A DNA stretch of 38,678 bases from Chloroflexus sp. MS-G (GTDB taxonomy: Bacteria; Chloroflexota; Chloroflexia; Chloroflexales; Chloroflexaceae): the NCBI RefSeq assembly GCF_000735195.1, contig NZ_JPIM01000038.1:1-38678 (forward strand), in the 5' to 3' direction. Position 1 is the stretch's first letter, and every line of letters starts with the position of its first letter. A program made the translations under genes and the position numbers. Under the pieces are notes generated by a model. It was given only the letters and a program-made list of their open reading frames with translations. It searched no databases and was not told the origin of the DNA. Below, piece by piece: positions 14,979-24,279 of this stretch.

Positions 14979-15383
14979 ATGAAAGACCAATTACCATACA
15001 GAGGGTACCTTATACCCATGGAAAAGGGTTGGATAGGTTATGGTATCACTGACAATATGACGATTGATAGCCTTCGTTTACTAACTAATAGTGCGGCAAC
15101 ACTGTGGCTTCGACTCAGTCAGTTTGGTTCACCTGAACTCCTTATTCAGCGCTCGTCGTTTGACGAATGGCTCACAACGGTACGTCCTGGTCTCTCCTCT
15201 GCCGATGAACAGGCCATTCGCCGTGATTATCGTCGCCTCTCCCTTCTCTTAACTGAACTCGAGATGCTCACTCGCTCACGCGAGCAAGTACTGGTATTAA
15301 TTATGGATGCTGTTCAGCTTTCTTCACTTCATGAAGCTGAACCTGACGATGAAAGCTCGCCGCCGAGTCGGGATCCCTGTTGA
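14979..15383 (+). CDS. Small protein of unknown function
   Basis: 134 residues, soluble, with no signal peptide or membrane segment. I do not recognise the family. The N-terminus (PYRGYLIPMEKGWIGYGI) is followed by a mostly helical Leu- and Arg-rich body (IRRDYRRLSLLLTELEMLTRSREQVLVLIMDAV) and a short acidic, Ser/Pro-rich tail. The codon pattern is consistent with coding. It is transcribed away from the ABC1 kinase gene across a 73-base gap, and is followed by a hairpin at 15438-15460. The start could also be the Met at residue 14 (15018); TAGAG just before 14979 favours the first ATG only slightly. Confidence 0.65.
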   Translation: MKDQLPYRGYLIPMEKGWIGYGITDNMTIDSLRLLTNSAATLWLRLSQFGSPELLIQRSSFDEWLTTVRPGLSSADEQAIRRDYRRLSLLLTELEMLTRSREQVLVLIMDAVQLSSLHEAEPDDESSPPSRDPC

Positions 15384-15437
15384 ACGCTACGGGACGAACG
15401 CAGATCGAGGATTGAGGTGATAGGATACAGCAGCACA

Positions 15438-15460
15438 GGGGCGGCCTGGATGGTCGCCCC
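15438..15460. terminator. Hairpin between convergent genes
   Basis: GGGGCGGCC (15438-15446), loop TGGAT, GGTCGCCCC (15452-15460): a 9-bp stem with one G-T pair. It lies between the convergent genes ending at 15383 and 15481. There is no T-run, so it may stop transcription only weakly or act as an RNA 3' end stabiliser. Confidence 0.5.
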
Positions 15461-15480
15461 CGACTGACCTGATTGTCTGA

Positions 15481-16986
15481 CTATAAGTTATAGATCGCCG
15501 AGTACTTTTCACGCAGGTACGCCATGTACGGCTCGATCCGCAGAGGAGTGCCTGATGCGCGCTCGATCAGTTCGTTCGGCGTGAAGATGCTGCCATAACG
15601 ATAAATGTTCTCGCGCAGCCAGCCGTGCAGTGTAGCGAATTCGCCCTGCCTGATCTCCTCATCAATCGTCGGATGTGCTGCCCGCGCAGCAGCCAGGAAT
15701 TGCGCACTGAGGATGTTGCCCAACGTATAACCCTGGAATGCGCCGCCAATTAACCCACCGAACCAGTGGACATCTTGCAGCACGCCGTCACGGTAGTCCG
15801 GTACCGTCACACCCAAATCTTCGGCGTAGCGCGCATTCCACGCCTCTGGCAGATCGCGCACCTTCAGGTTGCCCTCAAGTAAAGCCAGTTCCAGATCAAA
15901 CCGTATCATCACGTGCAGGTTGTAAGTGACCTCATCGGCGTCAGTGCGGATCAGTGACGGTTGCACCCGATTAATCGCACGATAGAAGGTGTCGAGTGGC
16001 ACCTGACCCAACTGTTGTGGGAATGTCTGTTGTAGTTCAGGATAGAAATACTCCCAGAATGGCAGTGAACGCCCGATCAGATTTTCCCAGAGCCGCGATT
16101 GGCTCTCGTGGACGCCGGCCGAAACCCCTGAACAGAGTGGTGTCGCCTCGAAGGCGGGATCGATTCCCTGTTCGTACATGGCATGGCCTGATTCGTGCAG
16201 CGTGCTAAACAGACCGTCACCTAGATCATGTTCGTTGATGCGGGTCGTAATCCGTACATCGCCGACCGAAAACTTGGTCATAAAGGGGTGATGCGTCAGG
16301 TCTTGCCGACCTCGTTCAAAATCATAGCCAAAGCGTCGGATAATGTGCTCGCCGAAGGCCAGTTGGTCGTTGCGTGGGTAATACTGACGCAGACACGAAT
16401 CGTCAATCGGCGGTTGGGCCACAATGGCCCGAATGAGCGGAGTCAGTTCAGCACGCAAGCGGGCAAACAGCTCACGGATCACTGCTGCGCGCATCCCGTA
16501 ATCGCTGAAATCGATCAATGGATCGGCCGGATGATCGTAGCCAGGGAAGCAATCAGCTACCCGTCGGCTCAGCTCGAGGGTGCGTTCGAGGTAGGGCAGC
16601 ATCGTTGCAAAATCATTCTCCGGCCGTGCTTTGGTCCAGGCGTGATAACTCGCCGCCGTGTGGGCAGCAATTTCACTCACCAAATCGGTCGGTATGCGCG
16701 TCATCCGCTCGTAGTTGCGATGGGCCACTCTGATCAGTGCCGCATCGGGATGATCATACGGTAGTGTTTCGGCATAAGGCATCAGTTCTGCCAGCAGCTT
16801 GCCTAGCTCGGGATCGGTGCTCTTTTCGTGAGCCAGCCGCGAAAGCGTAGCGAGTTGACGGGCGCGGGCGGCTGCGCCACCCGGCGGCATGTAGGTGCTC
16901 TGATCCCAACTGAGGATAGCAGCAGCACTGTTTAAATCATCAATCTCTTGCAAACGGGCACGTAGTTCTTGCAGTTGGTGTTCCAT
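15481..16986 (-). CDS. Carboxypeptidase Taq (M32 metallocarboxypeptidase)
   Basis: A 501-residue thermostable-type zinc or cobalt carboxypeptidase that removes C-terminal residues from peptides, probably in the cytoplasm. All M32 signatures are present: HHPF (about 232-235), DVRITTR (243-249), the metal-binding HESGH (264-268), HESQSR (293-298, with the third ligand Glu294) and GVLQDVHW near the C-terminus. The open frame extends upstream to 17151, but that extension is out of frame with, and lies on top of, the aminotransferase gene. The ATG at 16986 begins MEHQLQELRARLQEID, the usual M32 start, and leaves a 22-base gap after the aminotransferase stop. The two genes form an operon and together suggest peptide and amino acid recycling. 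Confidence 0.95.
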   Translation of the reverse strand: MEHQLQELRARLQEIDDLNSAAAILSWDQSTYMPPGGAAARARQLATLSRLAHEKSTDPELGKLLAELMPYAETLPYDHPDAALIRVAHRNYERMTRIPTDLVSEIAAHTAASYHAWTKARPENDFATMLPYLERTLELSRRVADCFPGYDHPADPLIDFSDYGMRAAVIRELFARLRAELTPLIRAIVAQPPIDDSCLRQYYPRNDQLAFGEHIIRRFGYDFERGRQDLTHHPFMTKFSVGDVRITTRINEHDLGDGLFSTLHESGHAMYEQGIDPAFEATPLCSGVSAGVHESQSRLWENLIGRSLPFWEYFYPELQQTFPQQLGQVPLDTFYRAINRVQPSLIRTDADEVTYNLHVMIRFDLELALLEGNLKVRDLPEAWNARYAEDLGVTVPDYRDGVLQDVHWFGGLIGGAFQGYTLGNILSAQFLAAARAAHPTIDEEIRQGEFATLHGWLRENIYRYGSIFTPNELIERASGTPLRIEPYMAYLREKYSAIYNL

Positions 16987-17008
16987 CGTTGACACTCGCT
17001 TTCTGATT

Positions 17009-18199
17009 TCAGCTTCGCTGTCGCCAGGCCAACAAGCGTTGTTGTGCAGCACGCAGCGTCTCTTCACGTTTGGCAAAACAGAAGCGGGCAAGCAGCGGGA
17101 GATCGGTTTGGCGGGCATAAAAGGCAGAAGGTGGGATCGCCGCAACGCCAACTTCGGTAGTCAGGTAGCGGCAGAACGTCACATCGTCGCGAAAGCCGGT
17201 CGGCGAAATGTCGGCCATCAGGAAATAGCTGCCTTCGGTCGGCAACACGGGCAGACCGGCGCTGATCAGAATCTCTTCGAGCAGGCGATACCGTGACGTA
17301 TACTCAGCGCGAAACCGGTCATAGTAGCCGTTCTGCAACGCTCCTTCCAGCGCCACTGCTGCCGCATATTGTAAAGGGGTTGCAGTGGCAAAGGTAATCC
17401 ACTGATGTGCAGCCCGTAGCGCGGCGATGAGGGGGGCCGCACCAACGGCGTAACCGATCTTCCACCCGGTCAGACTAAATGTCTTGCCCAAACTGTTGAT
17501 GGTGAGCGTTCGCTCCCACATACCGGGCAGTGTTGCAATCGGAATGTGCTCGGCACCGGCGAAGACGAGTTGATCGTACACTTCATCGGCAATCACGATC
17601 ACGTCGTAAGTCTGGCAGAGATCGGCGATCTGTTCTAGCTCGTGACGTCGAAATACTTTACCGGTCGGATTGTGGGGCGTATTGAGCATCAGTAGACGGG
17701 TACGTGACGAGAACGCAGCCTGCAATTCAGCCGGATCAAACCACCAGTTTTGCTGACCGTCAGTAGGAGGATGCAGGCGCACAAAGCGGGGGATACCACC
17801 GGCCATTGTTACATCGGGCAGATACGCATCGTAAAACGGCTCGAATAGAATCACCTCATCACCGGGATTGATCAACGCCTGCACGGCGCCAAAGAGAGCT
17901 TCGGTCGCGCCACTGGTTATCGTGACCTCGGTCTGCGGATCGACAGTACGCCACCCTTGCGCCTGCCAGGTTGCGGCAATCGCTTCACGTAGGCGTGGCA
18001 CACCGATGTAAGGCGCGTACTGATTGGCATCGGCGCAAATAGCGTCAATTGCGGCTTGCTTAACCCATTCTGGCCCGGCAAAATCGGGAAAACCCTGGCC
18101 CAGGTTGACGGCGCCACATTGTACGGCAAGAGCACTCATTTCGGCGAAGATGGTGGTGCCAAACTGACGAACCCGCTCAGCGCTGCGTGGTGTAGTCAT
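17009..18199 (-). CDS. PLP-dependent aminotransferase (methionine/kynurenine aminotransferase type)
   Basis: A 396-residue fold-type I class I/II aminotransferase. LGQGFPDF (33-40) is the marker of the kynurenine/glutamine/methionine aminotransferase group (YbdL, KAT). ITSGATEALFG, NTPHNPTGKV (about 173-182, with the PLP-contacting Asn), ADEVYDQL (D205, Y208) and the Schiff-base lysine K239 in SLGKTFSLTGWKIGY follow in order. An upstream ATG at 18274 exists, but the ATG at 18199 has AGGGGAT about 5 bases before it and gives the family-like N-terminus MTTPRSAERV. It is the first gene of an operon with carboxypeptidase Taq. The amino acid substrate is not determined by the sequence. Confidence 0.93.
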   Translation of the reverse strand: MTTPRSAERVRQFGTTIFAEMSALAVQCGAVNLGQGFPDFAGPEWVKQAAIDAICADANQYAPYIGVPRLREAIAATWQAQGWRTVDPQTEVTITSGATEALFGAVQALINPGDEVILFEPFYDAYLPDVTMAGGIPRFVRLHPPTDGQQNWWFDPAELQAAFSSRTRLLMLNTPHNPTGKVFRRHELEQIADLCQTYDVIVIADEVYDQLVFAGAEHIPIATLPGMWERTLTINSLGKTFSLTGWKIGYAVGAAPLIAALRAAHQWITFATATPLQYAAAVALEGALQNGYYDRFRAEYTSRYRLLEEILISAGLPVLPTEGSYFLMADISPTGFRDDVTFCRYLTTEVGVAAIPPSAFYARQTDLPLLARFCFAKREETLRAAQQRLLAWRQRS

Positions 18200-18366
18200 T
18201 GTGATCCCCTGAAAGCTAACGTCAGCGTGTGAAGATGTTTCTTGTATGTGCTTGCAAATCCGATTACCTTTCAACTATGGTACCACAGACTGCTGCAACT
18301 TTTGCAGTTGAAGCTACGTCATAGCGATAGAAGCGAAGAGGTCACACATTACGGAGGAGATAAACA

Positions 18367-18753
18367 ATGAACAATCAAACACGCTTGATCGGACTGATCT
18401 TGATCACGATTGGTGTGGTCGCTATTTTCAGGCTGTGGTGGCTGGTACCGGTTGCTCTGCTGGCCGGTGGTGGCATCGTGATCTATCGCCGTCAGCGCAA
18501 CCTTGGCCGCATCGATGAGGCAGTACAGGCTCTGTTGTGGGGAGTTGGGCTGGCGCTGCTGTCGCTGTTCAAATTGCTCTGGCCGGGTATTCTTATTCTG
18601 GGTGGCGTCAGTCTATTGCTGCGTGGTCGCGAGGCCGAGGTCGAACAACGAATGTGGGCGCTACTCGGTCAACTGTTGAGCTGGAATCGCCAACCGACAA
18701 CGCAGCCGACCAGTAGCAAGGTGCAGATCGTCGAGAAGCACGACGAGGCATAA
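18367..18753 (+). CDS. Small membrane protein, LiaF/DUF5668-like transmembrane region
   Basis: 128 residues with closely packed hydrophobic segments at about 8-25, 26-42, 53-69 and 70-84 (for example LIGLILITIGVVAIF and LLWPGILILGGVSLLL), followed by a short hydrophilic tail. The pattern of paired short helices with LWPGILILGG resembles the N-terminal membrane region of LiaF/LiaI-type envelope stress proteins (DUF5668), which is a suggestion only. GGAGGAG lies 7 bases before the ATG, a very strong ribosome binding site. It is divergent from the aminotransferase gene and followed by a strong hairpin. Confidence 0.7.
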   Translation: MNNQTRLIGLILITIGVVAIFRLWWLVPVALLAGGGIVIYRRQRNLGRIDEAVQALLWGVGLALLSLFKLLWPGILILGGVSLLLRGREAEVEQRMWALLGQLLSWNRQPTTQPTSSKVQIVEKHDEA

Positions 18754-19004
18754 TGAGCTGCGTCGTTGGATAGAGTGCTAAATATCGTGCGGGGCGGGTT
18801 CGCAACCCGCCCCTGCGATTTCCTAGAGGGATGGGTGTCGCACGACGTGGTCATTTCGACAAAAAAGAAAACAGACGACGGCGTTGACCACGAGAAACGA
18901 CGACGATTACCGACATGCGCTTGACCGTTGTCATCTGGTTGTGACAGGGATCGCCGAAATGAGTCCAACCATTATCTGGCGTTGCTGATATTATCCCCAG
19001 GGTG
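18754..19004. other. Intergenic region between convergent genes
   Basis: Apart from the hairpin at 18791-18813 I see no gene or repeat. An A-rich run near 18858-18873 has no visible meaning. Confidence 0.5.
18791..18813. terminator. Perfect 10-bp hairpin, terminator-like and of the dispersed repeat family
   Basis: GGGGCGGGTT (18791-18800), loop CGC, AACCCGCCCC (18804-18813). It lies 38 bases after the small membrane protein gene, between it and the convergent GH31 gene. The core matches the GCGGGTT/AACCCGC elements at 7281-7670, so a mobile repeat may have been recruited as a transcription stop. Confidence 0.6.
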
Positions 19005-21449
19005 TCACACCGTAAACGAGACCGTAAACCCCTGCCCTCGGTTAGCAAACGTGAGCTGGTTGGCGACCAATGGCTGGGTCATCCCATTAACGACAAGCGC
19101 TGCTGGGGTGGCGCCGTGGATCACTAGCGTCAACGTCTCACGGGCAAACTCCCTGAATCCATCACCGCGCACCGTTGCCGTTACAGTCACCTGCTGGCCA
19201 CGTCGCTCGATCCGGAACGTCGTGCGGTAACAGGCTCCCTGTGCAAATCTAAACGTCAAACCATCATCTTCGTGCAGGTCTGAGGTGTAAACACCATCGT
19301 GCGTTGGCACAAACAGATGTAACTCTAGCGTGCGCGGATAATAGTTCATCGTTGACGGCGGCACTTCTGGCCAGAGTGGAATGACTGCTCCGGCTCGCAC
19401 GAAGAGCGGGATTCGATTGAGAGGAGCTGCTATGCTGATAAACTGCTCACCGGTAAACTGCTCATCGCTGTACCAGTCATACCACGCTCCGGCCGGTAAG
19501 TAAAGTTGCCGGGCAACGGCGCCGGGGGCATAAACTGGCGCAACGAGGAGATCACGACCGAGCAGAAACTGGTCATCAATATCGCGGGTCAAGCGGTCGG
19601 TCTGATAAGCAAATACCAGTGGCTGCTGCACCGGTTCGCCCGTTTCCAGCGTGTGCATAAACGCCGTCACCAGATAAGGTATCAACCGATAGCGCAACTC
19701 AAGGGCAGCCCGGGCAATCTGCTCAATAGCCGGCCCAAACGACCAGACGTACTGGTCAACATGACCATAGGCGCTATGATTGCGACAAAACGGCGTCAAG
19801 GCCGCACACTGCATCCAACGGGCAAAGAGTTCGGGCTGGGTATCACCGGCAAAGCCACCGATGTCGGCTCCGATAAATGCCTGTCCAGACAAGCCCATTT
19901 CCATCGCCATTGGCATACTCATCCAGAGATGATCCCAACGCGGGCAATTATCGCCCATCCAATTCGCCGCATAGCGTTGAATGCCAGCAAAGCCTGCCCG
20001 TGAGAGCACGAACGTTCGTTGATCAGGGAACGCAGCCTGTAAGCCTTCAACCGTCGCCATCGCCATCAAGAGCGCATATTGATTGTGATAACGCTCGTGT
20101 GGTTCTTGCCCACCGTTAAACCGCATTGCATAGGGCGGAATATCACCGGTGGCGGGTTCGTTCATATCGTTCCAGATACCGGCCACACCCAAACGGGCAA
20201 GGTTGGCATTCTGTTGCCCCCACCAGGCCCGTACTTCCGGCTTGACAAAATCGGGAAATACCGTTCGACCCGGCCAGACCTGACCAATGTACAACTCACC
20301 GCTTGCCGTGCGGCAGAAAAAGTTGTGTGCCTGCCCCTCACGAAACAACGCAAAGTCGGGGTCAAGCTTGACACCGGGATCAACAATCGTGATGAGACGG
20401 AAGCCGTACTGTTGTAACTGTTGCACCAGCGCTGCCGGATCGGGGAACAACTCGTGATTCCAGGTAAAAACGCGATAGCCATCCATGTGCTCAATATCGA
20501 GCCACAGCGTATCACAAGGAATACGTCGTTCGCGATGACGAACAGCGAGCGCTACGACATCCTCCTGGCGGTAACGGTGCCAGCGGCACTGATGATAGCC
20601 GAGGGCCCAGATGGGTGGTGGCGCCAGACGACCGGTCAGCCAGGTAAACCCCTCTAGAATATCGGCAATACGCGGCCCGGCGAACACATATTCGGTATAC
20701 TGACCACCCAACGCACAGACCCCGTAAGTTTCAGCGGGCGAAAAATCGACATGCTGCCGATACGCATTATCAAGAAAGAAACCAGCCGCATTCCCAGCCT
20801 GATCGAGATGATAAAAGAATGGGATAGAGACGTAATAGGGATCGAACTCAGTACTGGTATTCTTTGTTCGTGGATCGGCGGGATCGCGGCCTACCGCAAA
20901 CTCGGCTTCGCCCTGTGGGCTTAACACATCGTTATTCCACAGAATAAAATCGCGCCCCTTACGATTAAGGCGACCGGTCTTCTCACCCAGACCGAGAAAT
21001 GCGTCATCGCGGGCACATACCCGATGAAACGCGAACGCATCGTTCAGCGTTGCATACGCCCATGGCCGCCCATCATGACCGGTTGCTGTGTTTAAGACGA
21101 GACTGTTGTCAGAACGACGGACGGTAAGCGTAAACGGATCACGGCCGATGATTATCTCCAGACGGGTACTGCGTAAGATCAGCGAAGTGTCCGTCTCGGT
21201 AAGGGTGAACGACGGCACTGGTACGGTTGTCAGGTCAATACAGACAGCGTAAGTGGGATGTTCATCAAAACGTCCACCGCGACTGATCTTGAAACGAACA
21301 ATATCCTCACGGATCCATTCTACCCGTAACCACTCGTGATCAAGGGCAGCAAGTATCCCGCGTTCGATGGGCTGTACCGCCCCAAGGCGTGAAAACGGTG
21401 TAAAGTAACGGGTATCGGTCAAGCCGATCCGGGCCGGGGCTTGCGTCAT
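19005..21449 (-). CDS. GH31 alpha-glucosidase
   Basis: An 814-residue retaining alpha-glycosidase that hydrolyses terminal alpha-linked glucose from maltose-type or isomaltose-type oligosaccharides. The catalytic nucleophile is Asp428 in GIWNDMNEP and the acid/base is Asp500 in NWMGDN. LWLDIEHMDGYRVFTW (about 315-330), FIGADIGGF and FCRNHSAYG are further family motifs. The N-terminal beta-sandwich (about 1-270) and the C-terminal beta domains (about 660-814) are complete. There is no signal peptide, so it works in the cytoplasm, probably on storage or imported glucans. The ATG at 21449 follows GAGGAGG, a strong ribosome binding site. It is monocistronic. Specificity within GH31 (maltase, isomaltase, transglucosidase) is not resolved. 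Confidence 0.95.
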   Translation of the reverse strand: MTQAPARIGLTDTRYFTPFSRLGAVQPIERGILAALDHEWLRVEWIREDIVRFKISRGGRFDEHPTYAVCIDLTTVPVPSFTLTETDTSLILRSTRLEIIIGRDPFTLTVRRSDNSLVLNTATGHDGRPWAYATLNDAFAFHRVCARDDAFLGLGEKTGRLNRKGRDFILWNNDVLSPQGEAEFAVGRDPADPRTKNTSTEFDPYYVSIPFFYHLDQAGNAAGFFLDNAYRQHVDFSPAETYGVCALGGQYTEYVFAGPRIADILEGFTWLTGRLAPPPIWALGYHQCRWHRYRQEDVVALAVRHRERRIPCDTLWLDIEHMDGYRVFTWNHELFPDPAALVQQLQQYGFRLITIVDPGVKLDPDFALFREGQAHNFFCRTASGELYIGQVWPGRTVFPDFVKPEVRAWWGQQNANLARLGVAGIWNDMNEPATGDIPPYAMRFNGGQEPHERYHNQYALLMAMATVEGLQAAFPDQRTFVLSRAGFAGIQRYAANWMGDNCPRWDHLWMSMPMAMEMGLSGQAFIGADIGGFAGDTQPELFARWMQCAALTPFCRNHSAYGHVDQYVWSFGPAIEQIARAALELRYRLIPYLVTAFMHTLETGEPVQQPLVFAYQTDRLTRDIDDQFLLGRDLLVAPVYAPGAVARQLYLPAGAWYDWYSDEQFTGEQFISIAAPLNRIPLFVRAGAVIPLWPEVPPSTMNYYPRTLELHLFVPTHDGVYTSDLHEDDGLTFRFAQGACYRTTFRIERRGQQVTVTATVRGDGFREFARETLTLVIHGATPAALVVNGMTQPLVANQLTFANRGQGFTVSFTV

Positions 21450-21762
21450 GGCAACCTCCTCAAGATGTCAAGGCAATATTGATGGATGATTGTAGCATAG
21501 GGTATGGATGGGATCATTCTGTTGCAGGGCACTGCTTGGCGCAGAAAGAGGGAGCAGTTCATCCTTCCCTCTCGTGGTCGGCGAGGAAAGGGGCTGCGGG
21601 GGCGGGCGTTGGTTTCTATCTCGACTACAATCGCTTATATAACCGCTGATGGTGAAATAACCGATCATGTTTCTGCAACCACGCTATAGTATATACAGAA
21701 CGATCTTACGCGAAGGTCGCTCTGCACGATAGATTTGGCTGCATATCATAGGTATATCAACC
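21450..21762. other. Divergent intergenic region with one repeat
   Basis: It separates the GH31 gene (minus) from the penicillin-binding protein gene (plus). It contains a degenerate copy of the CCCCAGCCCCTCTCC-type repeat at about 21558-21606 and a TATAGT at 21685-21690 that may serve the plus-strand gene. No gene is seen. Confidence 0.5.
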
Positions 21763-24279
21763 ATGGCACGTCGGCCTCGTCCACCGTTACCCCGTTTTCG
21801 TCGGCGGTCTCCGCCACCAACTCCATGGCTTATTCGCGGCCTGGCGTTTGTTTGGCGCTGGTTGAATCGGCTACTGTTTGCCGTGCTTGTTCTTGTATTG
21901 TGCGGCTTGATTGGTCTGATCGGACTATACTTCTATTACGGTCGTGATCTCCCCCCGCCAGAACTGATCGATCAGCACCGCAGCTTCGAGAACACGCGCA
22001 TTTATGCCCGTGATGGGATTACGCTGCTCTACGAAGTTATCGGGCCGGGGGTGCGCGTTCCGGTGGCGCTTGACCGGATTCCGCAGATATTGCGCGATGC
22101 AACGGTAGCCGTTGAAGATGCGAATTTCTATACTAATCCTGGGGTTGATTTACCGAGTGTCATTCGCGCTTTCTGGCAAAATCTGACTGCCGGTGAGACG
22201 GTTTCAGGGGCGAGCACGATTACCATGCAGTTGGTGCGGACAATTTTGCTGACTCCTGAAGAAGCCCGACAACAAACAATTGAGCGTAAAATTCGTGAGG
22301 CGATTCTGGCTATTCGCGTTGGGCAAGAGTACAGTAAAGATCAGATTTTATCGCTCTACCTCAACGAGGTGTACTACGGTGCGCAGGCGTATGGGGTCGA
22401 GGCAGCAGCACGCCGTTATTTTGGGAAACATGTCTGGGAATTGAGTCGCGGTGAAGCAACCCTTCTCGCCGGTTTGCCGCAATCTCCTTCTGTCTACAAT
22501 CCGTTTGAAAATTTGCCGCTGGCCCGTGCCCGCCAGCGTATCGTGTTGAACCAGATGGTCAAAGCTGGTTTCATCAGCGCTGCCGAAGCTGATGCGATCT
22601 TCGCCGAACCGATCCGGCTGGTGACACCAACGGTAACGATCAGTGCGCCACATTTTGTCTTCTACGTTTACGATTTGCTTGTCCAGCGTTTCGGCGAGGA
22701 GATGGTCAATCGTGGCGGGTTGCGGGTAATTACCACGCTTGACCCGGCGTGGCAGATGCAGGCCGAACAGGTGGCTGCCGAGAAGGTGGCTACTTTACGC
22801 GAACGGAAGGCAAGCAACGCGGGAGTGGTGATGCTGTCGCCTGACGGGCAGATTCTGGCGATGGTGGGGAGCGTTGATTACAACGCGCCTGACGGACAGG
22901 TGAACGTCACTCTTGCTTTGCGTCAACCCGGTTCGACCCTGAAACCGTTTATCTACGCTGCCGCGTTGCAGCGTGGTTGGACACCGGCAACCATATTGTG
23001 GGATATTCCTTCGCGCTGGCAAATCAACGGTGTTGTGTATGAGCCGCGCAATTATGATGGTCGTTTTCGAGGTCCGGTACGGTTACGGCTGGCGCTAGCC
23101 AATTCGCTCAATATTCCGGCGGTAAAGGCGCTGGAATTTGTTGGGGTTGAGGCATTTGTCGATCTGATGACCCAGTTCGGCGTAACGTCGTTTACCGATC
23201 CCGCTCGCTACGGATTGGCGATGGCACTCGGTAGTAACGAGGTGCGGTTGCTCGAATTGACCGGCGCCTATGCCGGTTTGCGGGCCGGTGGCCGTCAGGT
23301 GCGTCCGGTTGCTATCTTGCGAGTGACAAACAGTCGCGGCGAGGTTCTTGAAACGTGGCAGCCGACTCGTGGCAAGCCGTTGCTCGGCCCACAGAGTGAG
23401 CAAATTGCCTTTCTGATCAGTGATATTCTCAGCGACAATGCTGCACGCTGGCCGGTGTTTGGCCGCAATAATGTGATGGAATTGCCGGGTATTCCGGCAG
23501 CGGTCAAGACTGGAACCAGTAACGATTACCGCGATTCATGGGCGATTGGCTATACCGATGCCGTAATCATTGGGGTTTGGGTTGGGAATAATGATAATCA
23601 GCCAATGGCTGAAGTGGCCGGCGCCAACGGGGCTGGTCTGATCTGGCGTGAATTGATGTTACGGTATCACGCTAATCGGGTAGCCAGGCCATTTGTGCCA
23701 CCGACAGGAATTGTCGAGCAGCCTGTGTGTGTTGAAACCGGTGGCCCACCTAACCCTGAGTGCCCGCAGGTGATTACCGAACGCTTTGTGGTTGGGAGCG
23801 GTCCGGTAAGTGCGCTCAGCTTTCAAACGGTGCGGGTGGGTGGTGATGGCTCGTGTCTGGCGACCACGTACACACCGCCAGAGGAGGTGCGCCTGGTTAC
23901 TTTCCCAGTATATCCAACCGAAGTTGCCGAATGGGCACGTCGCAATGGGAAAGTTGCGCCGACTAGCTATTGCCCGCCGCCGCGTGAACCGGAGCGTGCA
24001 ATAGCGTTGCTCGATCTCGCCGAGCAAAGTGTGATCACGAACACGTTGATCTTTATCAAAGGCACGGCCCGCGGCCCATTTATTCTCGATGTGGGCAGCG
24101 GCACCGATCCAACCGACTGGCAGGTACTGGGGCAGAGCAGCCAGCCGGTTGAACAGGGATTACTCGGTATGTGGAATGCTAGCTCCTGGTCGGCAGGCGA
24201 TTACACCATTCGATTGCGCGTGACTCTGGCCGATGGTGTGGTGATCGAGGAGCGCCGACGCATTACCTATCGCCCGTGA
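21763..24279 (+). CDS. Class A penicillin-binding protein (PBP1 type), bifunctional
   Basis: An 838-residue membrane-anchored enzyme that polymerises glycan strands and cross-links the peptides. After a basic, Pro-rich cytoplasmic tail there is one membrane helix (about 40-60). The GT51 transglycosylase follows with VEDANFYTNPGVD, SGASTITMQLVR, RKIREAILA and LYLNEVYYG. The transpeptidase domain has S391-TLK (SxxK, in QPGSTLKPF), S448-LN (SxN) and K582-TGTS (KTG). The C-terminal 90 residues form an Ig-like domain (from about IFIKGTARGPFILDVGSG to DYTIRLRVTLADG) that is not part of the catalytic core. Cysteines in CVETGGPPNPECP suggest disulfides outside the membrane. Its stop overlaps the end of the convergent coaE gene by 13 bases. 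Confidence 0.95.
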   Translation: MARRPRPPLPRFRRRSPPPTPWLIRGLAFVWRWLNRLLFAVLVLVLCGLIGLIGLYFYYGRDLPPPELIDQHRSFENTRIYARDGITLLYEVIGPGVRVPVALDRIPQILRDATVAVEDANFYTNPGVDLPSVIRAFWQNLTAGETVSGASTITMQLVRTILLTPEEARQQTIERKIREAILAIRVGQEYSKDQILSLYLNEVYYGAQAYGVEAAARRYFGKHVWELSRGEATLLAGLPQSPSVYNPFENLPLARARQRIVLNQMVKAGFISAAEADAIFAEPIRLVTPTVTISAPHFVFYVYDLLVQRFGEEMVNRGGLRVITTLDPAWQMQAEQVAAEKVATLRERKASNAGVVMLSPDGQILAMVGSVDYNAPDGQVNVTLALRQPGSTLKPFIYAAALQRGWTPATILWDIPSRWQINGVVYEPRNYDGRFRGPVRLRLALANSLNIPAVKALEFVGVEAFVDLMTQFGVTSFTDPARYGLAMALGSNEVRLLELTGAYAGLRAGGRQVRPVAILRVTNSRGEVLETWQPTRGKPLLGPQSEQIAFLISDILSDNAARWPVFGRNNVMELPGIPAAVKTGTSNDYRDSWAIGYTDAVIIGVWVGNNDNQPMAEVAGANGAGLIWRELMLRYHANRVARPFVPPTGIVEQPVCVETGGPPNPECPQVITERFVVGSGPVSALSFQTVRVGGDGSCLATTYTPPEEVRLVTFPVYPTEVAEWARRNGKVAPTSYCPPPREPERAIALLDLAEQSVITNTLIFIKGTARGPFILDVGSGTDPTDWQVLGQSSQPVEQGLLGMWNASSWSAGDYTIRLRVTLADGVVIEERRRITYRP

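Noticed and set aside
16987..17151. Upstream extension of the carboxypeptidase Taq frame
   Set aside because: It overlaps the aminotransferase C-terminus in another frame; the family start and operon spacing support the ATG at 16986.
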